From positions 7,452,831-7,516,830 of the forward strand of contig NC_135779.1 in NCBI RefSeq assembly GCF_028453695.1: a stretch of DNA of 64,000 bases, given 5' to 3'. The first letter of the stretch is position 1, and every line of letters starts with the position of its first letter. Origin of the DNA: Augochlora pura (taxonomy: Eukaryota > Arthropoda > Insecta > Hymenoptera > Halictidae). The notes beneath the pieces were generated by a model that searched no databases, had not been told where the DNA came from, and saw only the letters and a list, made by a program, of their open reading frames with translations. Of the stretch, positions 1 through 13,691 are shown piece by piece. Position numbers and translations under genes: made by a program.

Positions 1-2100
1 NNNNNNATTCTGCGAGGCGAGACGCTCGCTTCCTGTTTCACCGTACGGAAGAAACTGTTTCACCGTGAGGAAGAAATTGTTTTACTAGAACGAAGAAACT
101 GTTTCACCATAAAGAAGAAATTGTTTCTCCAGCCGAGAGATCGGACTCGTAGAATCATCGAAGGGAAAAAATAATTGTCACGTTATGTCAGGTTACGTGA
201 AAAAATAATTGTCTGCTTCGTTTCCGCGCGACATGCGATGGCGTGACGTCTGTGTATTTATTTCAGAATTTAATGTCAAAGTATCTACTAGGCATAACCT
301 AGTACATTTTGTATATACTATAGTACATTTTATATCATAAAATTGAATCTCGCGACTCGTGCAACTGATAAAAGGCTCTCAACAATTCTTCGCTTATAAC
401 TAAACCCGCTAAAAATGATTTCAAAACGATCATTTCCAGCGACGCCTTAAAGTCGCCATTCGACCGCAAAGGGTTCGAATTTAAAGCAAAGAGCCCTTAC
501 AGGCAGACGTCGAGCTCCGCAGTTCCGCGAAAAGTGGCTCCGGTCGGATCCAGAGATTCCTCTCGGTCCTTTATCGGGCGGAGGACTCCCCGTGGGACTT
601 TGAAGCGCGATCACCCTGGGAAACACTATTTTTCATGTTTCACTCGAATATGGTCCGCGAGCGTATTCCTTTTTATCGTTTCTCCCCTCCTGGAGCGCTC
701 GCGGAAGAAAGCCTCGCAACCTGTTGACTCGTCGACTTTTGCAAGCGTAATGTTCGCGAAGGCGTGCTCAAAGAAACGCGACTTCAAAACTCGACGGAAG
801 GAGAACAGTGGCCGAGATATACGCTACAGTTTATTCACGAGTAAAGTCGTCGCGGGCTCGTTAGCAGCCGGTTGTTTCTCTCGACGCTGCCACGCCACTG
901 TCGATCGTTCTCCATTTTTGATCGCCGCCCGTAAAAACCGCTTTACTTTTAAAGGCGGGAGCCCTGCGATAACCGCTTTCTGCGGGTTTACGAGACGCTC
1001 CGGGATTTCCTCGGGACTTCCTTCGCGTTCACGAAGTTCTTTGTCCGGGCCCGGAGATCTTCCGGCAATTTTACCCAGATGAAGATAAAGCGGAACCGTG
1101 GAACACCGTGGATCGTGGATCGTTCACGGCGCTCGACTCGAGATCCGTCCGGGCAAATATCTTGGATCGTTAGTCTTCCATTGGTCCGATTCAGAGGGCT
1201 CGTTAGTCCTAATTAGTTTTTCGAGGATTTTCCGCGCCGCGAGACTCTTTCCGATGGCGAAAGCTCATCGGCCAACTTGAACTTTCGTTGCGCGCCGAAG
1301 TCGGTAATCTGAGAACGGTAATCTGTGCCCGAAACTATTTCAATCTTATTACAGGGTTTCCGGTCGTCGTGTATTAGGTCGTCGAGTTAAGGGTCAGAGT
1401 GTTACGTTATCATAAATTTACAGGAACAGTTACTGTTTTTTTTTTCTGATTTTATGATCTAAACGTATCAATCGGTATTCAAAGTCGCGTTCTTCGCTTT
1501 GGAAAAGCGGTAAGGTATTAATTGTGTAAAATCATTGGCTTTGAAATTATTGGATTTGAACCATTTGCACTCGAGCGACGACTCTGCGGCGCCATCTGTA
1601 TCACGTTGAAAAATTATTTTTATATATATCTGTTCAAGCTCAGATTTGAAAAATTTTTGAAAATGTAATTTGTTGACTCAATTTCCTAAAAAGAACTCCA
1701 ACTAACATCAAATTGCATACCCCCCTAAACCTAAATTTCCCCCCTGAATTTCTTTCAAAGCTATTACGTTTAAATAGGTCACTCCCTCTAGCAATTTCAC
1801 TGTGTAAATGTCACGGTTTTTCCATGGCAGCCTTCCCACGTTCCCATCGGAAATGCATAAAATTCGCGAGACTCTCACGGTTACAGCGCCTCCATTAATT
1901 CGTTTCTCGTAGAGCGGGCGCGCTGTTCCGCGCCGCGGTCGTTATTGTTTATCGCATCGCGCGGAGGAGAGCACCTCCTGTAATTTTCGTTCACGAGCCA
2001 AGAGATATTTCGCGTTAAGGTAAGCAGAAAACACGGGCCGACGGGTTTTTCTGGTGCAACCTGTAGCGCCGGTCGATCGTGTGCGTTCTTGTTGACCAGG
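1..2100. other. Intergenic, gene-free, window edge
   Basis: The first six bases are N, an assembly gap. At about 40-140 there are four imperfect copies of a roughly 26-base unit of the form GAAGAAACTGTTTCACC. The end of a dispersed repeat lies at 428-476 and is described separately. Open frames here (for example 534-1082) have no recognisable protein and start on non-ATG codons. I see no gene. Confidence 0.6.
428..476 (+). repeat. Dispersed repeat family A, right-end copy
   Basis: The stretch reads GATCATTTCCAGCG... and ends TCGACCGCAAAGGGTT. It matches the right end of the copy at 26725-27075, which reads GATCATTTCTGGCG... and ends CTCGACCGCAAAGGGTTAAC. The shared order of blocks, not just the short word, marks it as the same family. 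The left end is not clear; the upstream sequence from about 330 is AT-rich and could belong to it. Confidence 0.6.
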
Positions 2101-2139
2101 CGCCGATTTTCCGACGACGGCGACTTCGGGTTGCTGCGA

Positions 2140-2615
2140 CGATGTTGGCTGGTGAGGTCGGGATGATTCGACGATATCAGCTGGTACCGCTTCGGGTTGT
2201 TTCGTCGATGTCGGCTGGTGAAGTTGGGATGATTCGACGATATCAGCTGGTACCGCTTCGGGTCGCTTCGGGCCTCTTCGCATCGGCGAAGTTGATATCG
2301 ATCAACTGGTACTGCTTCGGGCCGCTTCGGGCCGCTTCGCCGATATCGGCTAATACCGCTTCGGACTGCATCGGGCCCCTTCGCCAATATCGGCTGATAC
2401 CGCTTCGGCTCGCTTCGGGCCGCTTCGCCGATATCAACTGGTACCGCTTCGGGCCCCTTCGCCAATATCGGCTGATACCGCATCGGACTGCTTCGGGCCG
2501 CTTCGGACTGCTTCGGGCCGCTTCGGACCGCTTCGCCGATATCAACTAGTACCGCTTCGGGCCGCTTCGCCAATATCGGCTGATACCGCTTCGGCCCGCT
2601 TCGCCGCCATAAACT
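2140..2615. repeat. Hierarchical minisatellite (GATATC box plus GCTTCGGGCC units)
   Basis: The array alternates a box of the form CCRATATCRRCTRRTACC with a variable number of 10-base units close to GCTTCGGGCC. At its left end are two longer copies of about 68 bases containing GATATCAGCTGGTACCGC. Spacing between boxes is about 34, 44 or more bases, differing by multiples of the 10-base unit. Several frames stay open through the array on both strands, giving long but repetitive open frames that I do not treat as genes. Confidence 0.85.
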
Positions 2616-3859
2616 AGTATCGTCAGAATCTCCGTCGGCCGACCACGCGATTTATTAAGGGCGCCGAAAGTTCGTTCCTCGAAGCGATTCGTAAGAGGAA
2701 CGCGAGAGCCCCTATTGCGAAAGTTTGCCGGTTATCGAAGGGCGGGGGGGGGGGGGGGGGGGGGAGCGTGGGAGAAACGTCGACGAGTTTCCGACGAGAG
2801 CACGGCGCGCGCGAGGCTCGCAGCGGATGCACGCGACAGCGGACCGGAAGCCGCAGCGCTTAATTAGAATTCGGTTTTTTGCCGGACGTCGATATCCTCT
2901 TGGCCCTGTCGCAACACCGAGTCCCATTTCCTCGATGCAATCGCGACAGCGTTTTGTGCTCTCGCGTCGTCCCTTCCTCGCCCGACACGGTTTCATCGAT
3001 TTTTACTCGGGCTACTACTCTCGTTCGACGCCGTTTATGACCGAAACACATTATCGTCTCGTTCTAGGCGACGGCAAATATTCGTTCATTGATTTCTATC
3101 GCAGTGTGCATAGTATACTTCTCGTTCATGGTCTAGTCACGGTATGGTCGCGGTCAGAGGAAAAGAATAGTTTGTCGGTGCGAGACCTAGCACGACGTGG
3201 ACAATTCTATAGACAGGTGTCTATTTATTGATAAATAAATGAGGTGGAAAATCGGAATATGATATAATTACCGAGATATATAATTATACATATATAAGAT
3301 ATATATAATGGTCAATTGAAAATTGATTTTCTAGAACACAGAATACGTCTATGAATATATTCGATGAACATACATTGAAGCACGGCGTTACCAATTTATA
3401 GTTGATGATTATAATTATATTACTTCGCAAAATTATTCAAAAAAGAATAAACTTTCTCTACAACGTCTGCTCTTTGCAATCGGCGGAGAAAGCTTCGATT
3501 TTGCATAAAGATCCGCAGTCTAATCGCTAATAAACCTCGACGTCTCCTCGGAGGATGCATCCGAGTGACACGCTAGACTTACGACGTTCCCTCGGAGGGG
3601 ACAACCGAGTGCAAAGAGTTAAATTACGAAGTTATTAAAAGAGGAGAACGGAGACTTGGAAACAACGAGCCGCTACGGAGGTATCGTTTCCTCTTCCGGC
3701 GTCGATTTCTAGAGATCGTTCGTCATCGTTTACAATTGGGGGAGATGAATAGGACCCTACGGGCGGTCGTTGCATCAGGAAGGCGGTGGGTGCTCGTGAA
3801 AGTACGTTTCCGATGCGGAAACAAACCTCTGATGGCTTCGACGAACCACTGTGACCTAT
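2616..3859. other. Intergenic with a 21-base G tract
   Basis: A pure run of 21 G lies at 2744-2764. AT-rich sequence follows from about 3220 to 3470. At 3613-3622 there is a GCAAAGAGTT word related to dispersed family A. No gene is supported. Confidence 0.5.
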
Positions 3860-4345
3860 CCGTCTCGGTTCTGGTCTCAGTTTTAGTCTCAGTTTTGGTC
3901 TCAATTTTAGTCTTGATACTGGTCTCAATTTTGGGTCTCAGTTTCAATTCTCAGTTTGACTCAGTCCTAGTCTCAGTTTTAATTCTCAGTCCTGGTCTCA
4001 GTCTTAGTCTCAGTTTTAATTCTCAGTTTTGGTCTCAGTCCTAGTCTCAGTTTTAATTCTCAGTTTTGGTCACAGTTTTAATTCTCAGTCCCGGTCTCAG
4101 CCCTAGTCTCAGTCTTAATTCTCCGCCTTGGTCTCAGTCCTGGTATCAGTCTTGATCTCAGTCCTGGTCTCAGTTTTGGTTTCAGTCTTGGTCTCAATGC
4201 TAGTCTCAGTTTTGGATCTCAGTCCTGGTCTCAGTTATAGTCTCAATCCTAGTCCCACTCCTAATCTTACTCCTAGCCCTTTCTCCTACTCCAACTCCCA
4301 ATCTCACTCCTAATCTCGCCCCTTCTCCCACTCCCACTCTCGCTC
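3860..4345. repeat. Degenerate 12-base minisatellite (TTTTGGTCTCAG)
   Basis: About 40 degenerate copies of a 12-base unit near TTTTGGTCTCAG or TTTTAGTCTCAG run through the interval. Toward the right they drift into CTCCTAATCTCACTCC-like units. The open frames across it encode VSVLVSVL-type low-complexity peptide and are a by-product of the repeat. Confidence 0.85.
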
Positions 4346-5531
4346 TCATTCGTTGCTCATTTCCCTAACGCCCCGAACACGGCGACACGCGAACGAAAAT
4401 CAATAGCACCAGCAAGGACCGGGCCCCCGTGGCACGTAGAGCTTGCTCTTAAATCAAGACGAGCGCCAGCCAGCTTCGGAGTCACGGTTAGGAAAGAAAT
4501 CAATATCATAATGGAGCCGGCCCCGTTATTGGCACTCGTCGTTCCATCCATTACCGAGCGTGTCCATTCATCTCTTCCTGCCGGGAGTATATCGGCTGGG
4601 AGTATCGTGCAGTATCGCGCGTACTTCGAATCCTTTTCCACCGGCGCTCTTTCCCGGGAGCAAAAGAAGAAACTGCAATTTCTCAGCGTCGCGAGATACG
4701 CGCGACCCGCGAGATTAAAATGCGTTTACGGGGGCGGAACGCGGTATCGCGCCGGAAACGATAAAGGTGTTTAACAGCAGAGAAATCTTTCTGTTATAAT
4801 AAGAATTTTTCTATTATTGCGAGGAGTTGTTTAAGTCGAGTTAAGGTTATGCGATACTGCGTTGATGTGGACACCACCCCTAAGGAAATAGCTGGAGATA
4901 GGGGTTGTCACGGAACCGTTCCGCCGACTGACATAACCTGACAATATAATATAATATTATAGTGTTACATAGGATCTTCGAAAACTTCGCGGAGAACTTT
5001 CATAAAGTTCAATCGGAATTTCAGCGAGGTACTTCCGGCATTTTTCCTCGCGCTATTGCGCAAAGTACTTTTTTCCGGCGACTTCGCGGTGGTTTGTTCG
5101 AGTCGAATAAAGAGCGTTTAGATTTTCTGAAAGAGAAAATCTCGGCGCGTGGCCTAAGTAGGGTTATCCGAGGCGGGTCTGACCGCGCGGAGCGCCGACG
5201 ACAAAAGGGAAACGGTGGAGCCGCCGCGGTTACACTTGAACCACTTTGCTCCCCAGAGGGCTGCCGGGGGATGGCCCGCGTGAAAAGAATAGTAAGTTCT
5301 CGCCGGTGTATCGTACGCTTTGCTGTACTTCCACCGGCTCTTCCTCTTCTTCTTCCCGCGGCCATCGATTTTGCCGCAAGTTCCGCGTCGCCTAGGGAAA
5401 TTCCTCCGTTAAAGCCGGACGCCGATACGCTCGCGCGGCGAAACGTTTCTTTCCGTCCTCGTCCACGAAGCGTGGCTCGCGTTCGACGGAAGGTCTTTGT
5501 TGATTCGCAGAGCGACTAATCTATGGGATAC

Positions 5532-5566
5532 CGGTCACGGAGGGCTACCGCAGTGCTCCGTGACCG
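5532..5566. repeat. Perfect inverted repeat, 11-base arms
   Basis: Arms CGGTCACGGAG (5532-5542) and CTCCGTGACCG (5556-5566) are exact reverse complements around a 13-base loop. The sequence just downstream, GGGATACTGCGGTGCTCGG, partly repeats the loop and the arm. No gene is adjacent. It may be a fragment of a mobile element or a structured site. Confidence 0.7.
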
Positions 5567-7724
5567 AGGGTTGAGGGATACTGCGGTGCTCGGATGGTCC
5601 GGGAGTTGGCGATGTCTTCTCGCCATTGGTTCGACACCATAAATGTACCATAACTATCAGTCATTGTTATTAATATTTTAAGGCTAATATTATAAGGTTT
5701 TTGTAATAATGTAAGGCTTTTTAGTTAGCCATTATTTGAACTGAAGTGGTAATTTGCGCTACTGTGATCTCTAATATTTATTATTATTTAATCTTTTAAA
5801 TATTGGATATATATTCCCTTTAGATGAAGGAAATAAGTAAAATAAAAATGGAATAGGTAAAACAGAAAAATAAGTGTAGAGAAATTAATTTCGCATAATG
5901 CTGATGCTATGGAAATATAAAATTCTTAGTAGATTTAATTACTTTGTAATTTATATCTAGTTTGCAGGACCATGTGGGAACAGATTTTTGCGAAAATAGC
6001 AATCGGGCAAAATGACAACAACAATAAAAAAAACACACACACATTTTTCACCTTTTTCATCGGTGCACGTGTGACAAAAATTCAAACGATACGTAGATGC
6101 GTAACAGTTCCTTGTCAAAAGTCGTGAAAAACTGCAAGTTTCGCAATTTTTATTGTTTGTAGCTGACAGAACACGTCTAAAAAGGACTCTCCGTTGCGAC
6201 ATAAAAAATGCATTGTTTGAATTTTCGTTACGCATACAGATAGAAGAAAAAATATATGAAAAACGTGTATTTTTTGTCATTTGAAAACGTTCATATTTGC
6301 ACTATCTAACAAGCTGTTCTAACACCCTAAAAGAATTCACACAATTTAGATCAATTTTAAACAAAATTATTCTACTTCAAAAGAGTGTCGAAAACTCTCT
6401 TGTTAATTATTTTTTATTATTATTTTCATACGTGCTAGCTAAAAGCCCATTTATTTCGGCTGAAAGTTGGCCAAATTTGACTGACGGTAACTCCGCGAAA
6501 AATCATCGCAGAACGATGACAGCTTTTTTTTCAAAATAAAGCTTGAAACTTCTATTTTAAAGCAATATTCCCGGATTTTCAGTTTGACGAGCTATCACCC
6601 CAGTAACCTTTTAATCACCGCTGCAACCCTTTAATCACGAGGCAACGTTTGTCACACCGACAATTCTGAACTTTGACAAAATCCCCACGGTGGCCAAAAT
6701 TGTTTTCGGAGATGCCGTTCGCAGGCGAATGAAGCTTGATCTTTCCCCTTCGATCAAAAAAAAAAAAATAACCTCGGCTACGATTTTTTCCCGCAGAGTT
6801 ACAGGACGTTAACGCCGGCCATGCTATGGTAAAATGTGACGAATTTTCAATTTTACTATATTACAGTATTCAAAGTATTCTTTTTACGAAATTATCGAAT
6901 AAATTGCATTATTAAAGCTTAAAATTTATAATAAAAATCTTACAATAAAAACTTTACAAAATCCGGGTAAATTCACCTTTGTAAAATTATTTTAGTAGGA
7001 TGTGAAAAATAAATTAAAAATAAAATTCGCATTAAATCTAAGACTGAAACTATATAACACAGAACTAAATCTATATTATTACCGTCGTTTTATTATCATG
7101 CATACGAGCCGCTCTCTAGCTAGAGTTCCCCGGACGTCCTGTGCTCTAGCATTTCCGTCGATGAATGAATTATTTCGGACACGTGGAAGCGGCGCATCCT
7201 TCGAAAAGAAAAACCGCAACCGAGAGACAGCCGGCGTACGTGGGCAGCCCGTGTGCTCGACCGATCGCAACGAAACGGATCCTATGGCCCTGAATAAACC
7301 ATAAACGAATTACGAGCGTTGATTGGACGGAACGATTCCGCGGCTCGTCCTCCGAATCGAGAAGAGGAGGAACCTGCTCGACTCAGCTCGTCTCAACTCA
7401 GCTCATCTCGGCTAAACTCAGCTCGTCGATTGTCCCTCCAAATCTCCGCAAGATTTCCAATGGCATCCGCGACGATCACGGCCCGGGCATCACGGAAGTC
7501 GAAACGGACCGGAAGTTGCAGCCAGAACCGCGAACCGCCTACAAAATCCAGGAGAACGTCCGCCGGGCACGGATCCGCCGGCTGCAAATAGGTTTGCTCT
7601 TACCTACCGGAAGACGAAGAGCAAAGCGATAATGGACGATGAATCAACGTCCGAATTTATCGCCCCGCGCCGGGGAGGACACGCGCAATGATAATATTTG
7701 GCCAGCGGGATGAGGAACGAACGA

Positions 7725-7753
7725 GCTCTCTCTCTCTCTCTCTCTCTTTCTCT
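7725..7753. repeat. (CT)n microsatellite
   Basis: Nearly pure CT dinucleotide run. It opens reading frames that read as SLSLSL and should not be annotated as protein. Confidence 0.9.
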
Positions 7754-8414
7754 GCCTTTGATCTGGGCTCTCTCCGATAACGACTCGGTTTCGAATCGAA
7801 GCCAATCCGGCGGACGTTCCGGCGAAATTTCCGCGGGTTTCTTTGCTTTCGAGGAAATTTCCTGCACCCATTCCTCTCTCTTCTGAAGGCGTCTTAGTGG
7901 CGGAGGATCTTTTCCGTTCGTTAGCAAGCTTTGGTAGCTCGAGGAGCGAGCTCCTGATAATTTTTATTGCGATACGTCCTTCGGAGATAGGGCAGAAGTT
8001 AGGCGATGAGGTCGCAGTTTTCTTTGACTATTTTCCGAACGGTGTTTTCTAGATAAAGCATGCCAAAAGTTAGTTGTAAGAGGGAATCGAGGAATTTCTG
8101 AGTATCTTTTTCCTTTGCAAAAATTTTCTTCGAGGCGCTGTTAAGGAGTTATTAATGTAAAAAAAAGTTAAATAAAGCTTAAGTTAATTAAAGCCTTAAA
8201 TAAAGCTAGCACATGCATTAGGCAAGCCAGTAAATGAGATACATAATTCAGCGAACAGTGCGTGGAACGGTACATCGTCGACATACGTATGGCAATACGT
8301 TTGGTGCGCCGTCGCGAAAGGGTTAAACTCGGACGGGAAGCAGGTCAACCGATGCGAGACTAAAAGCAGCGGCACGTGGATGACGAAAAAGGGACGCGAC
8401 CCAACAAATATCAA

Positions 8415-8415
8415 C

Positions 8416-8465
<50 letters not shown>
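8415..8465. repeat. (GA)n microsatellite
   Basis: About 50 bases of nearly pure GA. It lies inside an open frame on the minus strand (8196-8792) that I reject as a gene. Confidence 0.9.
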
Positions 8466-8468
<3 letters not shown>

Positions 8469-10329
8469 CGTCTTCTTCTTCCACGTCCGCGGTCGATCGT
8501 AAACTTCGAACGGATTCCTCGGGGTTTGCCCGCGATTCGATATCCCGAAACTTTTCTTTTTTATTTTCTCCCCGGAGGACGGTCCTGCTTCCCCGAACGG
8601 GAATAGCTTTGTCCTCTTCATCGGCCTTCGAATTTTAATCGAGGCATTATCGATCGAGTCCATCGATTTCGTTGCCTGGACAAATAAAAGTGTGCTTTGG
8701 GGAGGGGTGCTAGCCGTTGCACCATCGTCGGCCATCTTTAATATTTTTATTTGTGTTTTTAATAGGTTTTCGTACACGTATGAATGTTTCATATATTTTA
8801 TTTGTATCTATCTATATTTTTATTTTTCTATTTTAATTTTAGACTTTATTTTTCTAATTTAATTTTTGGATTTTATTTTTCTATTTTATTTGTATTTTCT
8901 TACTTGAAATTGGCTTCAGAACTAGCGATAGAGAGAACTTCAGCTTAGCACTCTATTGTTTTTACAATTAATGGAGAATATATGTATACTTTGTGGAATT
9001 AATGAAGAAATTATTTTCACTATCGTTAGTTAATCTACAAACGAATTATTTTCTTCAAATATTCCTTCGACCTCCTCGCGAAAAATTCCCTGAAAATTGC
9101 ACAACTTCCTTTAAATCTCCAATAATTTTGTATAACAAACAGACGTCCTTAAATCGTATATCTCACAATTTTCGTTCACCGCAGTGTTTCCACTTGTCAA
9201 ATGTCAAATAACGCATACGAGTCATATAAACGCCGCGAAATATGTATAAAAGCGGCGTTGAAAAATGAACACCATTCGCGTTGAAATTCGTATAAATCCT
9301 AAACGCGACTTTTATGCGATCCACCCTTGTAAAAGGGTGCCCCTTGGAACAAAACAAGACTGTCCTGAGGAACAGATGGTAAAACATAGCCGTCGTACTA
9401 TTACTACTACTACTATGAGCCACCGTTAACCCCCTTGCCGTGCCATTTTCTTTAGAATTAATATGACTGAAATTAGTTCGATTTAATTTCTTAAAAGAAA
9501 AAAGAAATTGCATATTTACTGTGAATTTATATTTACTTCAATGATTAAATATTGATTTAATATGTTTAAATACTCCAATAGAATAAAATTGTATTCCTAG
9601 TTAAAGGAACGAACAAAAATTCCTACTCAATAGCTAATTAATAAAAATCTCTCTCATGTGTCTGACTCGTTAAAGTACGTCAGGGGGGTTGTTAAAGCGA
9701 GCTCACAAAGGACAGTGTCGATGCTCTATCTACTTAACGACCGTCATCGAAGACGGACGATAAGATAACAAGACTAACAACAACACCGAGAACAGCCATG
9801 AAACAGAGCGCAGTCGCGAACTGAAACGAGACAACCGGCAGAGAAGTGCTTCCTTCGCATCATTCGCGCAGTTTCGAGGACTTTCCCCCGGCGGAATGCG
9901 CGTACGTTTTCCCGCGTCCTCATGCATACTGCATAAGCAACGGAGGAAGTGACGTCAGCCGTAGAGGAACACCTACAGACACGGCGCGCGTCCACCCCCT
10001 TCGACGACGGTCTGTTTCCCCTCCCCCCGTTCGTCGACAATGGATTAACCGAGCCGATCCTTGACTCCCGGAGTCGGTCGCGTAGGTTCCAGAAACGACC
10101 ATTAGTATGTTGATCTTCGTTCTATTCAAATGATATTGCCCGCCAGGAATAGACGATCGAACACATACACACACATATACATACACACTGGTTAATCGAC
10201 GACGGTCCCAGCGTCTCGGCCGTGAACCAGTTTCCCTCCGCGTCTACGGTGTTTAGGTAGTCTCTTTGCAACTTTCATCTGTTACTTCGCCCAATTTGTC
10301 GGGAGGTTAGAGTCGTGCGTTGACTGTGG

Positions 10330-10367
10330 ATTTTAAGAAATTAAATTAAGTGTTAATTTCTTAAAAT
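10330..10367. repeat. Perfect 15-base-arm hairpin
   Basis: ATTTTAAGAAATTAA (10330-10344) and TTAATTTCTTAAAAT (10353-10367) are exact reverse complements with an 8-base loop. A tandem repeat begins at its right edge. Confidence 0.8.
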
Positions 10368-10490
10368 TGCTGTTACTGTATAATGCGTGTATAAAATATT
10401 AATATTATATTGCTGTTACTATTAAAGGCGTGTATGAAATATTAATATTAATATTATATTGCTGTTACTATTAAAGGCGGGCGTAAAATC
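10367..10490. repeat. Tandem repeat, unit about 43-49 bases, three copies
   Basis: Units begin at about 10367, 10410 and 10459. Each starts TTGCTGTTACT and continues with a GCGTGTATAAAATATTAATATTA-like stretch. The third copy is partial. Length differences between units come from extra ATTAAT steps. Confidence 0.75.
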
Positions 10491-12984
10491 CTTTAAAAAT
10501 TATTTTAAGCTCTGTTACAACAATTTTTACAGAACCTTAGACCGCAAAGTGTTAACAAATCTGTTTAAATTGTAACTATCTCTACTCGATGCACAAAATG
10601 TCGACATCCGAGCGCGCAGCCACGTGGGACTGTTTAGAACACTGCCAACAAATCGCCCGGAATTCGACGGACTCTTTTCCCGGAGCTGCTTCCCAGTTCC
10701 GTAACACCGAAAACGCTGGGAACGCGGAAAAGCCGCAGCCTCGGCGGATTCCGGACGAATCAATCGCGCGAGTAGCGGCAAGCGGCAGTCTCTGGATCCG
10801 CGGCGGATTGACAAACGGTGGGAACGAGAGAAGACGTCTCTCGCGACGGTGAATGACGAACGGGCGGGCAACGGAGAGCGTTTTATCGAGGACGCTCGAG
10901 GACTTGTCGCGCGCGGGTGTAGGGGTGGTAGGGAGGAAGGGAGCCCGGAGGAGAACCGGCTCATATTTCATAGACGGAAAACGTATCGGGAATAAAGTAG
11001 CCCGAGGTGAGCCGAGCGAAGGCAGAGAAATGTGCGGTCCGCGATTTATCGGTCGGCCGAACTCGTGCCTACGAATGAGAGATGCCTGAAAGAGATGCGG
11101 CGGGTCATTTTGTCGCGCGAGCAGCGTGCGAGTTGTACGGTGTTCAAAGGGCTGCCAAAATTCACCGGCGAAACAATGTGGGGGTAGCGGAAGGAAATCG
11201 CAGAGGTTTGATTGGCGAAAGAGGATTGGTTCTTGTGGATCTTTCGCGATCTTCAATATTTTGCGATCCTCTTTCGCGATCCTCCGCCATCTTCTTCAAT
11301 ATTTTGCGATCCTCTTGCGCGATCCTCCGCGATCTTCTTCCATACTTCGCGATCCTCTTCCATCCTTCGCAATCTTCTTTCATCTTCTTCCGTCCCCTTC
11401 CGTCCTCCGCGATCCTCACGAATCCTCTTCCATCCACCGCGTTTTCTCCGTCATTCTCCGCGTTTTCTCCGGTTTTTCGCGGCCCGCGAGCTCCCTCATG
11501 AATTTAAATCGGCCGGATAAGAACGGAATATATTCGCCGACGGTGCTCTCGAATTAACGTAGCGATTTTCTATTCCGGCCACGCGGTAATAACTTACTAT
11601 TATTTTACGACGACGAACCCCTGAAACCCGACAATTCGTGTCTCCGCCGGTCTTTTATTAATCGAAACTCCGCGGACTCGCATCGATTGCAATTTTATTC
11701 TTTCGAAGGTTTCCATTGTCCCGAATCGACGACGCTTCGTTCGGTTTCTTTAAAAGACACCGGCGAGGCGAAGCCGCCGTGAAACCGTAGACCTCCGAGA
11801 CCGCCTGCCTTTGTTAATCTAACGAAGTAGGAAGAGAGAGAGAGGGTCCTTGGCGGATCGTTTAATTTTCCTGGGACTCGGCTTCCGGCGACGACCGCCG
11901 GCGGAAGAGTAAAAAAAGAAAAGAGAGAGAGAGATCCCCGATAATAGCGACGAGAGATTTGTCAGGGCGTGGAAGAAACGGGGGTGCTCGGTTAGAGGAA
12001 CAACGTGGAACAGGGAAAGAGGACGCGGAGAGGGTCGGTCGGGATCTATTAATTTGAGAAATAGATTTGCTGCGAAGCTGGCCGGAAACTTGTCCTATAA
12101 TGGTACCTGCGATATCTATGGCCTCTCCGAACCAGAGCAAAGACGACACGTGTGCTCTGGTTTTGTCAGCCGATTTCCAACAGTTCTTCTCTCGATATTA
12201 CACGAAGCTGCCGTCAATCTTCTTGCAGCCCCGTCGGTGCAAGCCTTGCGCACAGTGTGGCCGAGTTGAAGAATTTTTTCGCGTTAACCCCTTGCGCTAT
12301 AATAACGATACTCGATATATAAATACTCGATATATATATTCAATGCTAGATATAATAAATACGAACATTATTATATGATATTAATTTATTATAAATTGCT
12401 GGTAGTGTTCAACCTAGCAATGAATTAATAACTAGACAATAATTTACCAATTTTTGTGCATAATAGGCGCAGCGTGTGCAGAGCGGCGCAGAGACCGGCC
12501 GATAAACCGGAAGGGGTTGCAATCTTCTGCGCGCCGCGAAGATAAATTGGGCTCCGGTGACGAAACCGCGTAGCTTATTCGCGCGTATCTGATACCGAGA
12601 CGAGACGTGCTCTCTCTCGTCTCTCCTAAAAAAGAGAGATAGATAGATAGATAAATATAGATAGAGATATAAAAATAGAGAGAAACAGAGAGATAGATAC
12701 AGACATTTTTAAAAATATCTCGAGATCTAATAATTTTTTCGCCATAGTACCCTAATCATTTTTTACGTATAATAAACAGAAGCATCGATCTGTATAAAGA
12801 AAAATACGCATTTCTATATAAAAAAAAACTATGCAATTGTTAATTGCAAATGCATTGCTGCACCTAACAAAAAATTAAAATACCTACAAAATTTAGTGCT
12901 CTTCGAACCATTTATCTTTCTCCTTTGGCATTTTTTCATAAACGCAATAATAACGGAATTATGACTCGAAACAATCGCCCTGTA

Positions 12985-13190
12985 TACACAGTCAGTCCCA
13001 TAAGTATTCGTACCCTTGTATAGCTTACAAGAGAAATTTGTTGAAATCAGGGGACGCATATTTTGCAATAAACGTTTCTATTATAAATGAACACACGAAT
13101 AAAATATATTTATAAATTATAATATAATAAAAAAAATATATTAATTTTACTCATCGCAGTACTACTTATATACTTATGGGACTGACTGTA
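12985..13190. mobile_element. Tc1/mariner-type MITE with 19-base inverted ends
   Basis: The ends CAGTCAGTCCCATAAGTAT (12989-13007) and its exact reverse complement (13170-13188) flank an AT-rich core of about 160 bases. Both ends are flanked by TA, as expected for a TA target duplication; the left TA is followed by two extra bases, CA. The element is about 200 bases and has no coding capacity. These end sequences and the TA target fit a non-autonomous element of the Tc1/mariner (IS630) superfamily. The superfamily assignment is inference from the ends. Confidence 0.8.
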
Positions 13191-13691
13191 TATGAAGAAA
13201 GAAAGAGATAGAGAGAGAGAGAGAGAGGGGGGGCTCTCTTATCGGGGCGTTCCTCTTAGCCCGTTTAACGCGAGGCGTGGGCGGACGTTGGCCTCGGGAC
13301 CGTCGCGGAAATCTCTCGTTTCTATGCGGCCCGTTTCGCCGCGCCGGGGAAGAATGTATCACGAGAATACCCCGTTGCGCCTTCGGTGAACGAGAGGAGC
13401 CCCCGAAGGAGTCGAGCCGGCCAACTAGCGGAGGGCCAACAAAAGGGGTTCGCGAGATTCGGCAACGAGAGAACGCAAAACGTTCCACCGCGCAACGCCG
13501 AGAAAATTAACGAGCCGTGCCACGTTCGCTTAGCTGGCAGTCTTCTTCGTCCCTTCGCGCCGAGGAACCCAACCCCCTTTATTGCATGGAACACGGCCAG
13601 CCCGGAATCGCGTAGAGACGACACGACAAATCTTGTTCCAAGGGTCGAGGAATGTGTATTCTCGGTTTATAGGTTTCCGATGAGTTAATTA

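Larger units (their letters stand above)
4346..12984. other. Gene-free stretch with simple repeats and hairpins
   Basis: No frame here has a recognisable domain or a believable splice structure. Contents: an 11-base perfect inverted repeat at 5532-5566; CT-rich microsatellite at 7725-7753; GA microsatellite at 8415-8465; a perfect hairpin plus tandem repeat at 10330-10490; a degenerate CT-rich array with GCGATCCTC units at about 11240-11480; an AGAT-rich stretch at about 12636-12690. Words of dispersed family A occur near 8323, 9427 and 12284. Confidence 0.5.
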